Shown here: positions 53,650 to 64,000 of the stretch, piece by piece
Numbering within the stretch: the stretch's first letter is position 1
How the letters are laid out: each line of letters starts with the position of its first letter
Notes under the pieces: model-generated
What the model saw: the letters and a program-made list of their open reading frames with translations, nothing else
Databases searched by the model: none
What the model was told of the DNA's origin: nothing
Origin: Agrypnia vestita
Lineage: Eukaryota > Arthropoda > Insecta > Trichoptera > Phryganeidae
Length of the DNA stretch: 64,000 nucleotides
NCBI GenBank assembly: GCA_016648135.1
Contig: JADDOH010004276.1
Location: forward strand, 177,490 to 241,489
Reading direction: 5' to 3'
Translations under genes and position numbers: made by a program

Positions 53650-54515
53650 TTTCTGTTTAGCGGGAAACACGTCAGGAATATTCAACTGGATGAAAAATAA
53701 ATACACGTGCTTAAATATAAGTGACATAATTTTTTACCTATATATTTTTTAAATTTATTTATTAATTAACGCCCCATAGGGCTTTTACAACAGATAGGTA
53801 AGTGTACGTTAACATAATATGTATGTAGTTTATAATGAAAAAACAATAACATGTAAACATAATAATGACATAAAGAGAAAATAAAATACTTAAAATATAC
53901 ATACAAATATATAAAGATAAATATAATATAAAGTAAAAAGCTAGTATGTATATAAAAAGCAGAAGCATAAGAAAAACATAATATAATAGAAATTTAAAAA
54001 CAAAAAAAGGAATAATGTAGAGTGAAAAGATATAGCACAAGCTTTTGGTCTTGAAACCTTGAAAGTCATATTATAATAAAAAATATACATACAAATACAA
54101 ATCAATTATTTAAGTCCAATTCGACAAATACTAGTCATCTTTCAATACACCTTTTAATATATGTTTGAATAATATACAGTTATTGGCAAAGACGTCGAGT
54201 TGCTCGTGTCTGTTTGCTAGTCTAGGAAGCTTTTGCAGTGGGGAATTAAAGTTAGTGGCTGCAGTTTCCACTGCGAGATGGAACACACAAGCAGATACGT
54301 TCTAGTAGTTGAGGACAGTCGATAATATCATTTATTAGTTTGTGTAAAAAGAGAAAATCAGTCACTATTCTTCTAGTCTCTAGTTTACCAAGACTGCTAA
54401 AAGATCTAAGATATACTCGAATATTTCATGTATAAAATTTTAACATGTTTTCAGGAGAAATATCATTTTTAATTTTTATTTTTCACTTAATTTAGCATTG
54501 TTGCACTGTGCTTAG
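53650..54515. other. No gene seen
   Basis: AT-rich low-complexity sequence, with an unassigned mixed patch at 54170-54330. Confidence 0.5.
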
Positions 54516-54517
54516 CG

Positions 54518-55600
54518 AGATGCAAAAAAGACTTACACAGGGTTTTTATAGACTTGAAAAAAGCATTTAATAGGGTACCCCAAAAGCCTGATATGGGCAG
54601 CATTGAGATCTCTTGACGTACCAGAAGGAAATGTGCTCTCCGTACAAGATATGTATACTAATGTAGAAACACAAGTAAGATGCACATTAGCAATATCATC
54701 AAAAATTCCAATTAAAGTGGAGGTACACCAAGGATCTGTCCTTAGCGCACTACTATTCATAACGGCCATAAATTATCTAACAATTCAAGAAATGAACAGT
54801 ATTTTCAAGATTATGCTTTTTGCAGATGATGTAGTACTGATAGCAGATAATCACTGTAACTTACAGAATAGCCTGGAAAGGTGAAAAAAGATCCTGAAGA
54901 ATAATGTCCTAAAAATAAGTAGGAAAAAGACAGAATATCTGTAACTACCATTTAGACACAAATGCTGTAACTCCTTCAATGCAATTGGATGGGGTAACAT
55001 TAGCCAAATGTGATGCATTTAAGTATCTGGGCTCACTAATTCACAGAGACGGAGAATGTGCATCGGATTTTAAATATGTGCATATATTAGGTGTGGGATG
55101 GATGAAATTTAGATCCATAACAGGAATCTTCTGTGGCCCAATAATGCCTATAAAACTTAAAGGAAAGATAAACCAGACCAAACCAATAATGTATGGCTCT
55201 GTACTGGTTAGGCAACTCGAAACAGATGAAATGCGAATGCTTAGATGTCAGCAGGAGTAACCCTCAAAGAATAGGATTAAAAGTTCACGCATTCGTGGTA
55301 GCCTGGGTGTCACGGACATAAACAGTAAGCTGGCGGAACGACAGTTGAGATGGTATGGGCACATAAGACGGAGACCACCAGACCACACGGTGAAACAAGC
55401 AACGTCTTGGAGCGTCATTGACAGTCATCCAGAGGAAGACCAAAGAATTCTTGGATGACTCAATGCTCCAAAATACTACAGAGAAACGGCCTGGATGAAA
55501 GCGATACCAAGAACCGAAGAAGATACAGCCTGAGAACGAGAAGAGCCGACCCCAACAGCCTACCTAATGAATTGGGACAGTGCAAGGACGAAGACTAAAT
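54518..55600 (+). pseudogene. Non-LTR retrotransposon RT and C-terminus
   Basis: VFIDLKKAFNRVPQ (motif A), then after a frameshift IWAALRSLDVPEGNVLSVQD, IPIKVEVHQGSVLSALLF (motif B), IMLFADDVVLIADN (motif C, intact FADD), KISRKKTEYL, LDGVTLAKCDAFKYLGSLIH, then DEMRMLRC and GVTDINSKLAERQLRWYGHI. The order is standard for RTE-like polymerases. At least four stops or frameshifts (54575, 54882, 54940, 55258). The finger and endonuclease regions are missing. The Penelope end at 55640 follows closely. Confidence 0.8.
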
Positions 55601-55639
55601 TTAATGTTATTAAACACACACGTTGAATTATTTTGTCAC

Positions 55640-55812
55640 TACTATAGTTTCGAGAGGAGCAGCCCTTATCATCATCACCGACATTTACCTCCACGGGTAA
55701 AGGTCGTCCTCCTGATGATGTTGAATAAGAATTCAACGAAACGTCGAGAATCGTTTCTCGGAAAAACATACGGTTTATATAAAATATCCGCAACCAGTTA
55801 CAGTTAAATAAG
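55640..55812 (+). mobile_element. Penelope-like terminal repeat, family of copies A and B
   Basis: Contains CTGATGA (55712-55718), T, stem GTTGAAT/ATTCAAC, GAAACGTCGAG, then aaaatatccgcaaccagtta and cagttaaat, matching the high end of copy A. Only the terminal part is present. It abuts hAT coding sequence at about 55812. Confidence 0.75.
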
Positions 55813-57296
55813 ATTGTTTATTTTTCAAATAATCAAATCTTTCATTAAGAGCCAATATCAGATCAGCCGCCAGAAGTTTCGATACATTCTCTCTTGCAAT
55901 CTAACCGTCTGTGTCTTTGAAGTTATCTAGCACTCTACGGAGACTGTTAACTAACGAAATAGCGCCGGATAATACAGCAGTGGCTTTGCTGATTGATTTT
56001 GTAACCTCTTCGAAATAACGTAAGATGTTCACCATCTCATCCATCATTATCCATTCTTCAGTTGTGAGCTCTACTTTGCACTTTATACGACGCAAACAAG
56101 CTTGCACTGCAACCCATTGCTCCAGCAATCGCTTTAATGCTTGCAGAGTCAAGTCCCACCGCGTAGATATGTCTTGTATAAGCACACGATTCGGAACATA
56201 ATGAGCGTCTTGCATTTCCCTTAAAATATTGCTGTATTGGCTTACTTTAGTAATTATATAATTCACCTTATATTGTTTAAAAAGGCTTACTTTAATTACC
56301 AATTGCAGTGAATGAGCCAAACATTTGATGGGCACTAAATTGTACGTTCATTGAATTTCTCATATAGCACACTTATATTTGCAGCGTTGTCAGTAACTAT
56401 GGCTCGAATTCTATCCTGTATATTGCAATCCTGAGAAGTCTTCTTTAGATTACACGCTGTGTTGGATTCTGAGGGTACATCTATACAATTAGCAAAGTTT
56501 AGCCGATCCTGAGTGCTGAAGGCCCTCGAATGGCATCACTTCGAGCTCAAAGTTTTTACTCGAAGTTAGCATCGATCCCATGAGCTGACAAGCTAATAAA
56601 ATCATAAGATTGCGAAGAGGAGTCACTTGTCCATATGTCGGTGGTTATCACAATATGCAACAGCTCTTTTAACAGTTCTAGTACTAGTTTTCATTCGCTT
56701 ATGTATTTCTGGTACAACTTTTCCGTAATGTGGAAACGTGATACCATTTTGTAATTCAGATATAGCTTCTTTAATACTCGTTGATAGCCTAATAGTCGAA
56801 TGGCTCCATATCAATGCACATTTGCTCAGTTATAGTGCGAGTTATTTCTTTTGCCCTATTATCATCATCCCTATAAAATGATTTCTTTTCGATCATCTCT
56901 GTTTGCGTTGCCTGTCTCTTAGGTAGTAGACCACTGTCATCACTTCTCGTTGTCTTGTTTGTCGGTTTCGGCACTTAGGCGGTGTCCAATTCACTCTGAT
57001 GGAGTCTTTTCATGTGGATACACATAGATGATGTGTCATAACTTTTTGAATTAGTACCATGGGACACGTTTTCTTTAAAATACATACATATTGCTTTAGA
57101 ATTTTCAGATGCGGATACTTCAAAATGGTTCCAAATAGAACTTTTTTTTCAGGATTGAAGTTAAATTAACTTTTGTTTTATACCACGCTTACGATTACGA
57201 ATCTACTATGTACGTATTTAGTGAAATTAATATCGCCGATTCTGATATATCAGAAAACCCAAGATATCGCCGATATATCGGTATTGGATGCATCCC
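55813..57296 (-). mobile_element. BED-finger hAT element, left end lost
   Basis: Right end gatgcatccctcat with tatcggtattgg sub-terminally (57265-57298) resembles hAT ends of the CAGGGATGCATCC type. The transposase pseudogene fills the interior. The left side stops inside coding sequence where a Penelope terminal repeat begins, so the 3' part of the hAT is missing. Confidence 0.65.
55815..57150 (-). pseudogene. hAT transposase with BED zinc finger (ZBED-like)
   Basis: From high to low coordinates: a BED finger SSIWNHFEVSASENSKAICM, then THHL-type histidines around CIHMKRLH, where the second cysteine of the C-x2-C pair is replaced by F. Next come KPTNKTTRSDDSG, a helical part LSTSIKEAISELQNGITFPH, DIWTSDSSSQSYDFISLSAH (hAT catalytic region), RIRAIVTDNAANISVLYEKF, then an open 144-codon frame (56335-55901) with KCLAHSLQLVIKVSLFKQYK and STRWDLTLQALKRLLEQW, and finally LLAADLILALNERFDYLKN. 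Frameshifts near 56340, 56520 and 56800 and a stop at 55900. The C-terminal dimerisation (hATC) domain is missing. Confidence 0.8.
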
Positions 57297-57299
57297 TCA

Positions 57300-57605
57300 T
57301 ATTAATAACCCCGGATATTTATATCATAAATTATTTCTATTTCAATTTAAAATTTTTGAAAATAAACTATTTTGATATAATATTTCTTTGTTTACTATTA
57401 TGAAATAAAGCTTCAGAGCCAAAAGGCAATGATATTTTAAAGGAAATTTTACCTTGCTCCAATAAATTGTAGTACTTTTCGTACGTGTGATACACAGATA
57501 GTGTAATTTTATATATTTTACATATAAGATGTCATATATAAGATATGAGATAATTTAAAATTAAAACCTCTGAGACTAGAACCTACAACACGTAAACATA
57601 TTTGT
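57300..57605. other. No gene seen
   Basis: AT-rich; no repeat or frame recognised. Confidence 0.5.
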
Positions 57606-57606
57606 A

Positions 57607-57609
57607 ATC

Positions 57610-57640
<31 letters not shown>

Positions 57641-57672
57641 TATATACATATACATATACATATACATGCATG
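57607..57672. repeat. (ATACAT)n microsatellite
   Basis: Hexamer run catatacatatacatatac, interrupted once by tatatata, ending in catgcatgcg. Confidence 0.9.
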
Positions 57673-57965
57673 CGATATATTACTGTTATACATGACAAGG
57701 CTTGAATCACCACCATTTCAATAGAACTATTTTAAATCGATTAATAGAGATAGGTAGGTATTAACTGCTTGATTATATTAGAGTCCTAATACAATTTCGT
57801 AATTATTTAATTTTCTAAAATAAATCTGATTTATTGAAGCCAGTCAATAATGTTTACATTAGTAGCAAAGTGTACCTACCCCTATCTCAAGGCTGTACGC
57901 GCCGCCCGGGGGTGTAGGGTGCAGAGCCTCCGACAGTCGCCTCGATGGGTATCACGTTATCTTAC

Positions 57966-58100
57966 CTTCGTCAATGTCAAGCGAGGCGCTGGTGACGGCA
58001 CGATGGTGTCGGCGATGGCGGGTAAATCAAAGAAGCGATTACACTCGCCCCTTGTCTGAATCACCACTTTTCCGAGAAGTGTAAATGTGATGTCGAATGT
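57966..58100 (-). CDS. Candidate internal coding exon of a host gene
   Basis: On the minus strand a polypyrimidine-poor but good acceptor (gttttcacag) precedes base 58100 and a consensus donor (ACGAAG followed by gtaaga) follows base 57966. The 135 bp between encode exactly 45 residues without a stop, phase 0/0: TFDITFTLLGKVVIQTRGEC to SPAPRLTLTK. Third positions are rich in C and G, unlike the surrounding DNA. I do not recognise the protein. Flanking exons are not visible, presumably because the introns are large and filled with transposons. Confidence 0.5.
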
Positions 58101-58689
58101 CTGTGAAAACATTATTATTTGAACCCCTTCATAAACCCGTAGAGATGTGGCACCCACAGTTTCGTAAATAATTTATTAAATTAACTAACTAAAATATACG
58201 AATAATTTAAAATAATATATTGGGGGATTAGGGAAGGGAGTGTCATCGTAAGCATAATTTAGTTTTGGCAAGGAAGTGACGTGGCTACATTTCCTAAGGA
58301 TCCTAGGGTGTACCTAAGCAAAATTCGGAATTGATGGCATTCAAAAGCGGGTGCTTTTGTTTTGCAGAGTTCTGAAGCGAAACTTGACAAAATTTGGTTT
58401 GGATCGGTCAAAATGAAAAAGAATTGTGTAGAAAATAATCAGACAAACTACCATAAATTACATTTTATACGTATAAAAGAGAATCTCTTTATATTTTATC
58501 TATATATTTAATAATAGCGACAAAATCTTTACTAGGATGTGATAGCCTCGAGGAGGTTTTTTTTCTTTTTTTTTACTCGGTACATAAAATAAAATATTTC
58601 GATTTAATCATTTTTTCTCGTGCTTGTACAAGTATTCTAAAAGGCGCTGGATATTTTGGGGGCGGTTTCCAGAATACCAATAAAAAAAA

Positions 58690-58965
58690 CTAATCCATAA
58701 AAAAAACCCTTTCTTATTTACTAGTGGAAACTAGTTTGGCCCTTAGCCTACGCGCTGGGCTTCGGTCGGGCGACGCTACGAAAGGAAGTAGCAAAAAATT
58801 TCCAAAAATCCAAAATTATACTATAATCACGTTTAGTGTCTACCAGACGCGTCACAGTCTTTTCATACAACTTACTCAGTTGAATGAAAAAACCGTTAAA
58901 AATTTGAAAAATCCAAAATTATACTATTATTATTATAACTCTAAATAAGTTATAATAACTCTCTT
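58690..58965 (+). mobile_element. MITE family R2, copy 4 (truncated)
   Basis: Same layout as copy 1: ttgggcttcggtcgggcgac, gctacgaaaggaagta, then tccaaaattatactataatc. It stops at aaattatactattattatta and lacks the right half. Confidence 0.65.
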
Positions 58966-59009
58966 ATTCCTGCACTAAATATACCTTACTATGTGGGCTA
59001 CTGTTACCA

Positions 59010-59372
59010 TTGTTAAAGTTGCATAAATTTTGTTATTTTTTTCCCTAGCGTAATAAAAGGTCCTGATTACATCACTTCACGCCATAGATGCCCATACAAA
59101 TTATATGTTTTTGCTGTTTTATTCATAGAAAATCAGCCTTTTCTATTTTTAATCATTGAATAATTATCTATAGTATCAGCCATTTTATCTATACATATCG
59201 TATAGATAAAATGGCTGATCTGTCAAACTTACAAAGGAAATCATTACGATTTTTAAATTGGAATAACTGCTTTTAAACTTGCTTGCGACAAAATTTTACA
59301 TCATTTATATAATCATGACCTTTTATTACGCTAGGGAAAAAAACTTAACGAAATTGATGCAACTTCAACATT
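59010..59372. mobile_element. Repeat family R4, complete fold-back copy
   Basis: Outer inverted parts ttaaagttgcataaattttg and its counterpart at 59347-59370 enclose ttccctagcgtaataaaagg then tcctgattac and its inverse (59315-59343). The core (59189-59233) has a snap-back palindrome with about 20-bp arms (atcagccattttatctatac). It is non-coding. Confidence 0.7.
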
Positions 59373-59894
59373 GGTAACAAATTCCACTACGTGTTCACTG
59401 GAAGGTGTACAAGGGTTTTATAAAATCCAAAAGATTAACTAGTGTAATGGATCCTTTCAAGTGAATGCGTGCCAGAGAAATTATTCCATAGTTCACTACG
59501 GACACCATGGACGACTATGGGTAGCGGTTAGAAGCCTTCGTAAAAAATTAAACACACTTTTGCCTTACGGTTATTGTGATATTGAATACTAAATTTAAAA
59601 AATTATGTCTTCTAGTTCTTCATAGGATTTACTAATATTTTCAAAAGACAGTAGTCCTCTACGCATGAACGAGTTAAGTACGTAGAGCTCGCTCGTAATT
59701 TAATTTGTTCCCGAGTCGAAAACGTTACGGTAGGAGTTTTTCCCTTCGTTCGTTTTTCCATTTTTCTTGGAGGTAGGTAGTAAAGGACATTATTGCCATA
59801 TAACTTTTTGCGTGTTCTATTATTGTTCCTTATTTTTAATATTACTCCACTATTTATACTTGAGTAACGAAGGAGACGCAAAATATTTCATATT

Positions 59895-60175
59895 CAACAA
59901 AAGAGAGTGAAGAGAATCATTCTCAGGATAAATAGGTACTGTGAAATTAAAAAGATGTTAATAGATTTAAATTGGCTTACCGTAAAACAAGGATTAAATC
60001 TAAACATAATAATTTTCATGTGCAAATTTTTAAATAAATTTTATTTTAAATGACAGTACGGTAAAAAAATGCCAAAAAAATTACATATACCTGAAACGGA
60101 TATTCTTGAATATGATACAAGAAATGTATACGGTATAAGAATTCCAAATATAAAGAAAATAAATATATAGTCACG
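59895..60175 (+). pseudogene. Non-LTR retrotransposon C-terminal region
   Basis: QKRVKRIILRINRYCEIKKM then LIDLNWLTVKQGLNLNIIIF and MCKFLN, then a stop, then ETDILEYDTRNVYGIRIP. Blocks Q-x-x-x-x-R-I-I-L, L-x-W-L-x-V-x-Q and Y-D-T-R-N are typical of the C-terminus of Jockey/Daphne-like elements. Confidence 0.6.
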
Positions 60176-60178
60176 TGT

Positions 60179-60705
60179 CGTAGCTGCGGGAGGAATCGAT
60201 GAAAACGCTGGAATTTAATTACGGATTTATTAATTACTGATTAATTAATTAATCAAACATACAAACTCTCTCAACACTATTTGACTTAACGCTATTATTT
60301 GAATTAAACTATTTCGGAAATTTATCACTCGTAAATATACACTTTATAATCGCTTTAACAGTTTATTCGCTCCGCTTTTCTTTCCAGACTATTCGCCATC
60401 GAATTATCGCTCGGCTGGCCACACCGGCCCGCAACTCGCGGCTGCCTTCCTTCGGTTATCGCTGTCAAGCGTGCTAAAAACAACTACTCCCGGACGCGTC
60501 TTATTTATATTTGGCTAATGCTGATATCAAACCTTCTAGGCGTTTCTAGTATTTAGGATAACTTTCTCGTGGGTTTTAGGCTTTCATATATGTTTCTCGG
60601 TGCTTTCCGAAAGCCGTAGACTACGCTAGGCCGTTCTGGAATCTTCGATAGTGTTGTGATCATTTTAAACAGCTGTCACATTCATTTTAGCCTCGCTACG
60701 ATATA
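60179..60705 (-). mobile_element. Probable solo LTR
   Basis: The left edge TGTCGTAGC and right edge GCTACGA are an inverted terminal motif. On the minus strand a TATA-like AAATATAAATAA (plus about 60500-60511) is followed 140 bases later by AATAAA (plus 60362-60367), the order expected for U3-R-U5. The rest is GC-richer and non-coding. No target duplication could be matched and no second LTR lies in the window. Confidence 0.4.
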
Positions 60706-60709
60706 TATC

Positions 60710-61360
60710 TAGTAGATTGGTTGGAAAACGTTGATTTGGATTATGATAAGATTGGTTGGATTAGGTTGGAAAATAAATATATATTTAATAGATTGGTTGG
60801 ATCATGTTGAAAGATGAATGAAGGTGCGCATTAGTATAAACGGAAAATCATGTTCGTTTGCAAGAAACATGGCGTCTGGGCACATTATGTGGATTTGTTG
60901 AAGGCATGCTAATATGAATTAGTGCAGTGCAGTGAGTAAATATATGTGAAAAGAAGCAATCATAGATGTGTAACAGTAATACTTACGATTTATAAGCGTC
61001 GATTTAATTTAAGGGAAAGTTTTAAGGGCGGCGGTCGGAGAGAGAGTGGTGCTTGTACCGGCGCGCGGCCGGGACCTCGGCGGTCGCATCGGGCGCATTC
61101 AGCTCCTGTTTGGTGGATTGCTCGACGTGAGCGGCTTATACAACACTGTTTGTAATGCAAAGGACTAAAGAAATACAATAATCTACCAAAGAATGTAAAA
61201 GAACAGAAAAATTTAATAATTACATGTTCAGTTCATGTTAAGAAGGAACGTACACGTCACATCACACAGTAAAATTGAATTATTATATGCATAATTAATA
61301 TTAATTAGTCAATGATAAAATGGTATTATAAGTAGAGACATATAGCTAAAAACATAAACT
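60710..61360 (+). other. Unassigned; GC-richer block with minor repeats
   Basis: 60715-60810 has three variants of agattggttgga-like sequence. 60950-61180 is GC-rich and loosely resembles 8500-8760; no recognisable protein. Confidence 0.3.
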
Positions 61361-61364
61361 AATC

Positions 61365-61745
61365 CATAAAAACCAAGTTTTTATTATACTCCCATTCTCA
61401 TTGAATCAGGTTTCGTGCCTACTGCACGCGTCGGGTTTATTACTCATTTGCAATGATTCCGATTTGAAAAAAAATATTAAAATTTTGAAAAATCAAAAAT
61501 TATACTATTATTATTAAATTTTTTTCAACGAAAAAAAAAAACTAAATTTCTAAAATTATACTATAATTATTTAAAAAAATTAAACGAAAATTTCTTAAAT
61601 CATTTTAATCGTCACCACGAGTCTGCCTGCAAAGTTTCAGCACGATTGGATCACGGGAAAATGGTTCAAAATCGATCCAAAGTTTTTCCGGCAGACAACA
61701 AACCGCAGACGCTACGAGTTAAAAAAAAGGGAGTAAAAATATAGA
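61365..61745 (+). mobile_element. MITE family R2, best copy
   Basis: Ends CCAAGTTTTTATTATACTCC and AAAAGGGAGTAAAAATA. Contains caggtttcgtgcctactgca, ctataattatttaaa and tcacgggaaaatggttcaaa. Length about 380 bp; reference for copies 2 and 3, which lie inverted to it. Confidence 0.75.
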
Positions 61746-61749
61746 CGTA

Positions 61750-63040
61750 TCGTTACCAATAGCGACAACATCTATATATACTTTGTCATGGGAATTACAA
61801 TTTTTCGATCGTAGATGGCTATAGCATAATTTCTTCAAATATTTAATATAACACAGATGGAGAACATAATATATGAAACATTAAAAAGATGTTCTTACGG
61901 TGGAATCGATGAACGTTGCATTGTGTAAAGATATCACAAGAGCCAGCTAATAAAGGTCACAAGCCCTATGACTACCCTCAAAAGACTTCATGTTTAATAT
62001 ATAAAAATAGCTTCGTCTCTGGGGGAGGGCAGTGCGAGGATTGTTCTCCTGATGGTTTTGGAATGTGTTAGACTTGCTGGTAATCGCCTCTGAGAATGGG
62101 GCCCATAGACAGTGACAATTGAGTGTGGGGTGGTGCTTGTGTTTGGACGGAGTATTCGGGTTCTTGTATTTTTTTAATTTTTCCCTTATTAAAATATATT
62201 TTAATAATTGGACAGTGATGTTCGCATCTTTGAAAGTTCGCATTTATGAAAATTTTTCTCAAAACTAATTGATTGGGGAAATTCTCTGCCGTCCTACACG
62301 AGTAAGTGCATTATTTTTAATGTATTCCATTACTTGCTCCATACATTCCGGGCACGGGAAGACCATCCCTTGCTTTCGGTCCGCTTGGCACAATTAAATT
62401 TCGTAAATGATTTCTGAGAATCGGGGTGAAAGCACATTTCAAATCAAACAACCCCCAACCAAACTTCGTTCGATTCGGATAGATTATGTAAAAGCATTAA
62501 ATAGGCTCTGCTTTGTTTTACTAGGTGTATCTAAACTCATTTATTCTTTAAATAAATCGTACTTGTAGACCCCATGGCAAGAAGTTGTTAACTAACATTT
62601 TTGCCAAAAATGAGTTAATAAGCCGTCTAAACTAAATATTGTACGCTCTTTCCATTGGAAATAAGTTCAGAACGTAAAAATAATTAGAAAATGTTCAAAT
62701 CATAAGGATGAACGTGTTAACTACACTTTTTCATAAAAATCAAATCAGTTATAATGGGAAGAAGATGTTATCTTCAATAATAACATGTTCACGTCATCAT
62801 TCTGAAATTAACACGCCTTAATTTTATTGGAATATTTATAGTTAATATAAATTTTACTCTGGCAGAATTGTCATATTTGTTTTTATTTGAAGATTATTAT
62901 TATATGTACATACTTATATATTATTTTTCAATAATTTTAAATGGTACATACCATGTTTTGTATTATTAATTAACATGCCAGGTATTTTGTAATTTTGGAT
63001 AATGGATGGTCGTGTTTTACCAATTTTAAAAAGGTGTTAT
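61750..63040. other. No gene seen
   Basis: AT-rich intergenic-like sequence; no repeat shared with other parts of the window. Confidence 0.5.
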
Positions 63041-63044
63041 TCTA

Positions 63045-64000
63045 TTAGGTCCTTACATATGAAATTGGCGTTTTGCCGTACTGGCAAATTTGATCTCAAA
63101 TATCTTCTCTTTGGTTAGGAATTCCAAATCCAAATTTATACAGCTATTTACTCATGTATTTGTGTTTTGAAAATTATAATTCATTTGTTTTTTCCTCAAT
63201 TGTTTTTTTCTTTGCGTCACTCAGTTTACAAAATGAAAAACTTGAAATATCGCGTTATTTACGAGTACGAGTTCCACCGTGGCACCAGTGCTGCAGAAAC
63301 GGCTCGAAGGATTAATGATGTGTATGGCGACGGTGCCGCAAAAGAAAACACAGTGCGTTTTTGGTTCCAACGTTTTCGTTCTGGAAATTTCGACCTGCAG
63401 AACAAGCCCCGTGGACGGCCGGAGACCAAAGTTGATAATGAAGAATTGAAGGCTATTGTGGAAGCGGATCCATCGCAAACCACATCCGAGTTAGCTGCAG
63501 GCTGCGGTGTTAGTGATAAAACTGTTTTAATCCACTTGAAGCAAATTGGTAAGGTGAAAAAGCTTGAAAGGTGGGTACCTCACGAATTGAGTGAAGCAAA
63601 TCAACAAACGCGCGTTGACTGCTGCGTTGCATTACTCAACCGGCACAATAATGAAGGGATTTTAAATCGAATCATTACCTGTGATGAAAAGTGGATCCTG
63701 TACGATAATCGGAAGCGCTCATCGCAATGGCTGAACCCTGCCGAACCAGCCAAACCATGCCCCAAGCGAAAATTGACTCCAAAAAAGTTACTTGTGAGCG
63801 TTTGGTGGACTAGTGCTGGTGTCGTTCACTACAGCTTTCTTAAATCTGGCCAGACGATTACGGCAGATGTCTATTGTCAGCAACTGCAAACCATGATGGA
63901 AAAGCTAGCTGCTAAACAACCGAGGCTGGTTAATCGCTCTAGGCCACTGCTGCTTCATGATAACGTTAGACCACACACTGACAACAGACGGCTACCAAAT
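63045..64000 (+). mobile_element. mariner element, 5' part (runs off the window)
   Basis: TA at 63043-63044 is followed by TTAGGTCCTTACATATGAAA then ttggcgttttgccg, a typical mariner terminal inverted repeat. About 160 bp of untranslated sequence precede the transposase start at 63233. The other end lies outside the window. Confidence 0.85.
63233..64000 (+). CDS. mariner transposase, N-terminal 256 residues
   Basis: Cuts and pastes the element at TA sites. The start MKNLKYRVIYEYEFHRGTSA opens the paired-type DNA-binding domain (two helix-turn-helices, residues about 1-110, linked by GRPETK). WVPHEL at 114-119 is the hallmark linker motif. The catalytic domain has the first Asp in TCDEKW (D151) and the second in LHDNVRPH (D243). 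The third Asp is beyond the edge. The frame is uninterrupted for 256 of roughly 345 residues. Family members usually have HDNARPH, so V at that place is a change. The sequence resembles the Hsmar1/cecropia group. Start chosen because it is the first ATG after the terminal repeat and matches family N-termini. Confidence 0.9.
   Translation, partial: MKNLKYRVIYEYEFHRGTSAAETARRINDVYGDGAAKENTVRFWFQRFRSGNFDLQNKPRGRPETKVDNEELKAIVEADPSQTTSELAAGCGVSDKTVLIHLKQIGKVKKLERWVPHELSEANQQTRVDCCVALLNRHNNEGILNRIITCDEKWILYDNRKRSSQWLNPAEPAKPCPKRKLTPKKLLVSVWWTSAGVVHYSFLKSGQTITADVYCQQLQTMMEKLAAKQPRLVNRSRPLLLHDNVRPHTDNRRLPN

Noticed and set aside
53762..54009. Membrane-protein-like minus frame near 53.8-54.0 kb
   Set aside because: Low-complexity AT-rich sequence; composition alone explains the hydrophobic translation.

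Overview
The window is AT-rich eukaryotic DNA crowded with decayed transposable elements. It contains no bacterial or phage features. The mix of element families (Penelope-like elements, a PF20700-type Mutator transposase, a mariner of the Hsmar1/cecropia type, PIF/Harbinger, pogo/Tigger and BED-finger hAT elements, several non-LTR retrotransposons, tRNA-derived SINEs) fits an arthropod, most likely an insect with a large repeat-rich genome. The order cannot be fixed from this sequence. No complete host gene is visible. Two short stretches look like host exons: a membrane-anchor first exon at 41570-41740 (+), ending in a splice donor, and a 135-bp internal exon at 57966-58100 (-), with consensus acceptor and donor and uninterrupted codons.

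Layout. 0-5 kb: Mutator transposase pseudogene, then fold-back repeats. 5-12 kb: tRNA-Arg-derived SINE, small MITEs, non-LTR tails, and a non-coding fold-back whose arms carry a hammerhead-like core. 12-18 kb: unassigned GC-richer DNA, a possible promoter/LTR, a run of perfect heat-shock elements in a short tandem repeat (15.4-15.6 kb), a tRNA-like palindrome, and a Penelope-like element whose two halves lie head to head. 18-31 kb: minisatellite, second SINE copy, a TTAA-bounded repeat, two non-LTR fragments and a truncated Penelope copy. 31-41 kb: two PIF/Harbinger-type elements with matching inverted ends, a non-LTR tail and MITEs. 41-47 kb: candidate host exon with a retro-insertion just upstream, a 51-bp minisatellite, a 640-bp fold-back, and the best Penelope copy (about 2 kb, inverted terminal repeats, RT plus GIY-YIG). 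47-58 kb: non-LTR fragments, pogo-type MITE, tRNA-like inverted pair, GC-rich island with TATA box, hAT pseudogene cut by a Penelope end, candidate host exon. 58-64 kb: MITEs, non-LTR tail, probable solo LTR, and at the right edge a mariner whose transposase frame is open to the end of the window.

Three themes repeat. (1) Ends of several Penelope-type families share the order CTGANGA, one base, perfect stem, GAAAC, which resembles a hammerhead ribozyme core. (2) Many non-coding repeats are fold-backs, and at least six near-perfect snap-back palindromes occur, several inside transposase or reverse-transcriptase remnants. (3) Most DNA transposons are internally deleted but keep ends and the first codons of their transposase. 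All identifications come from reading the sequence; no database search was run.
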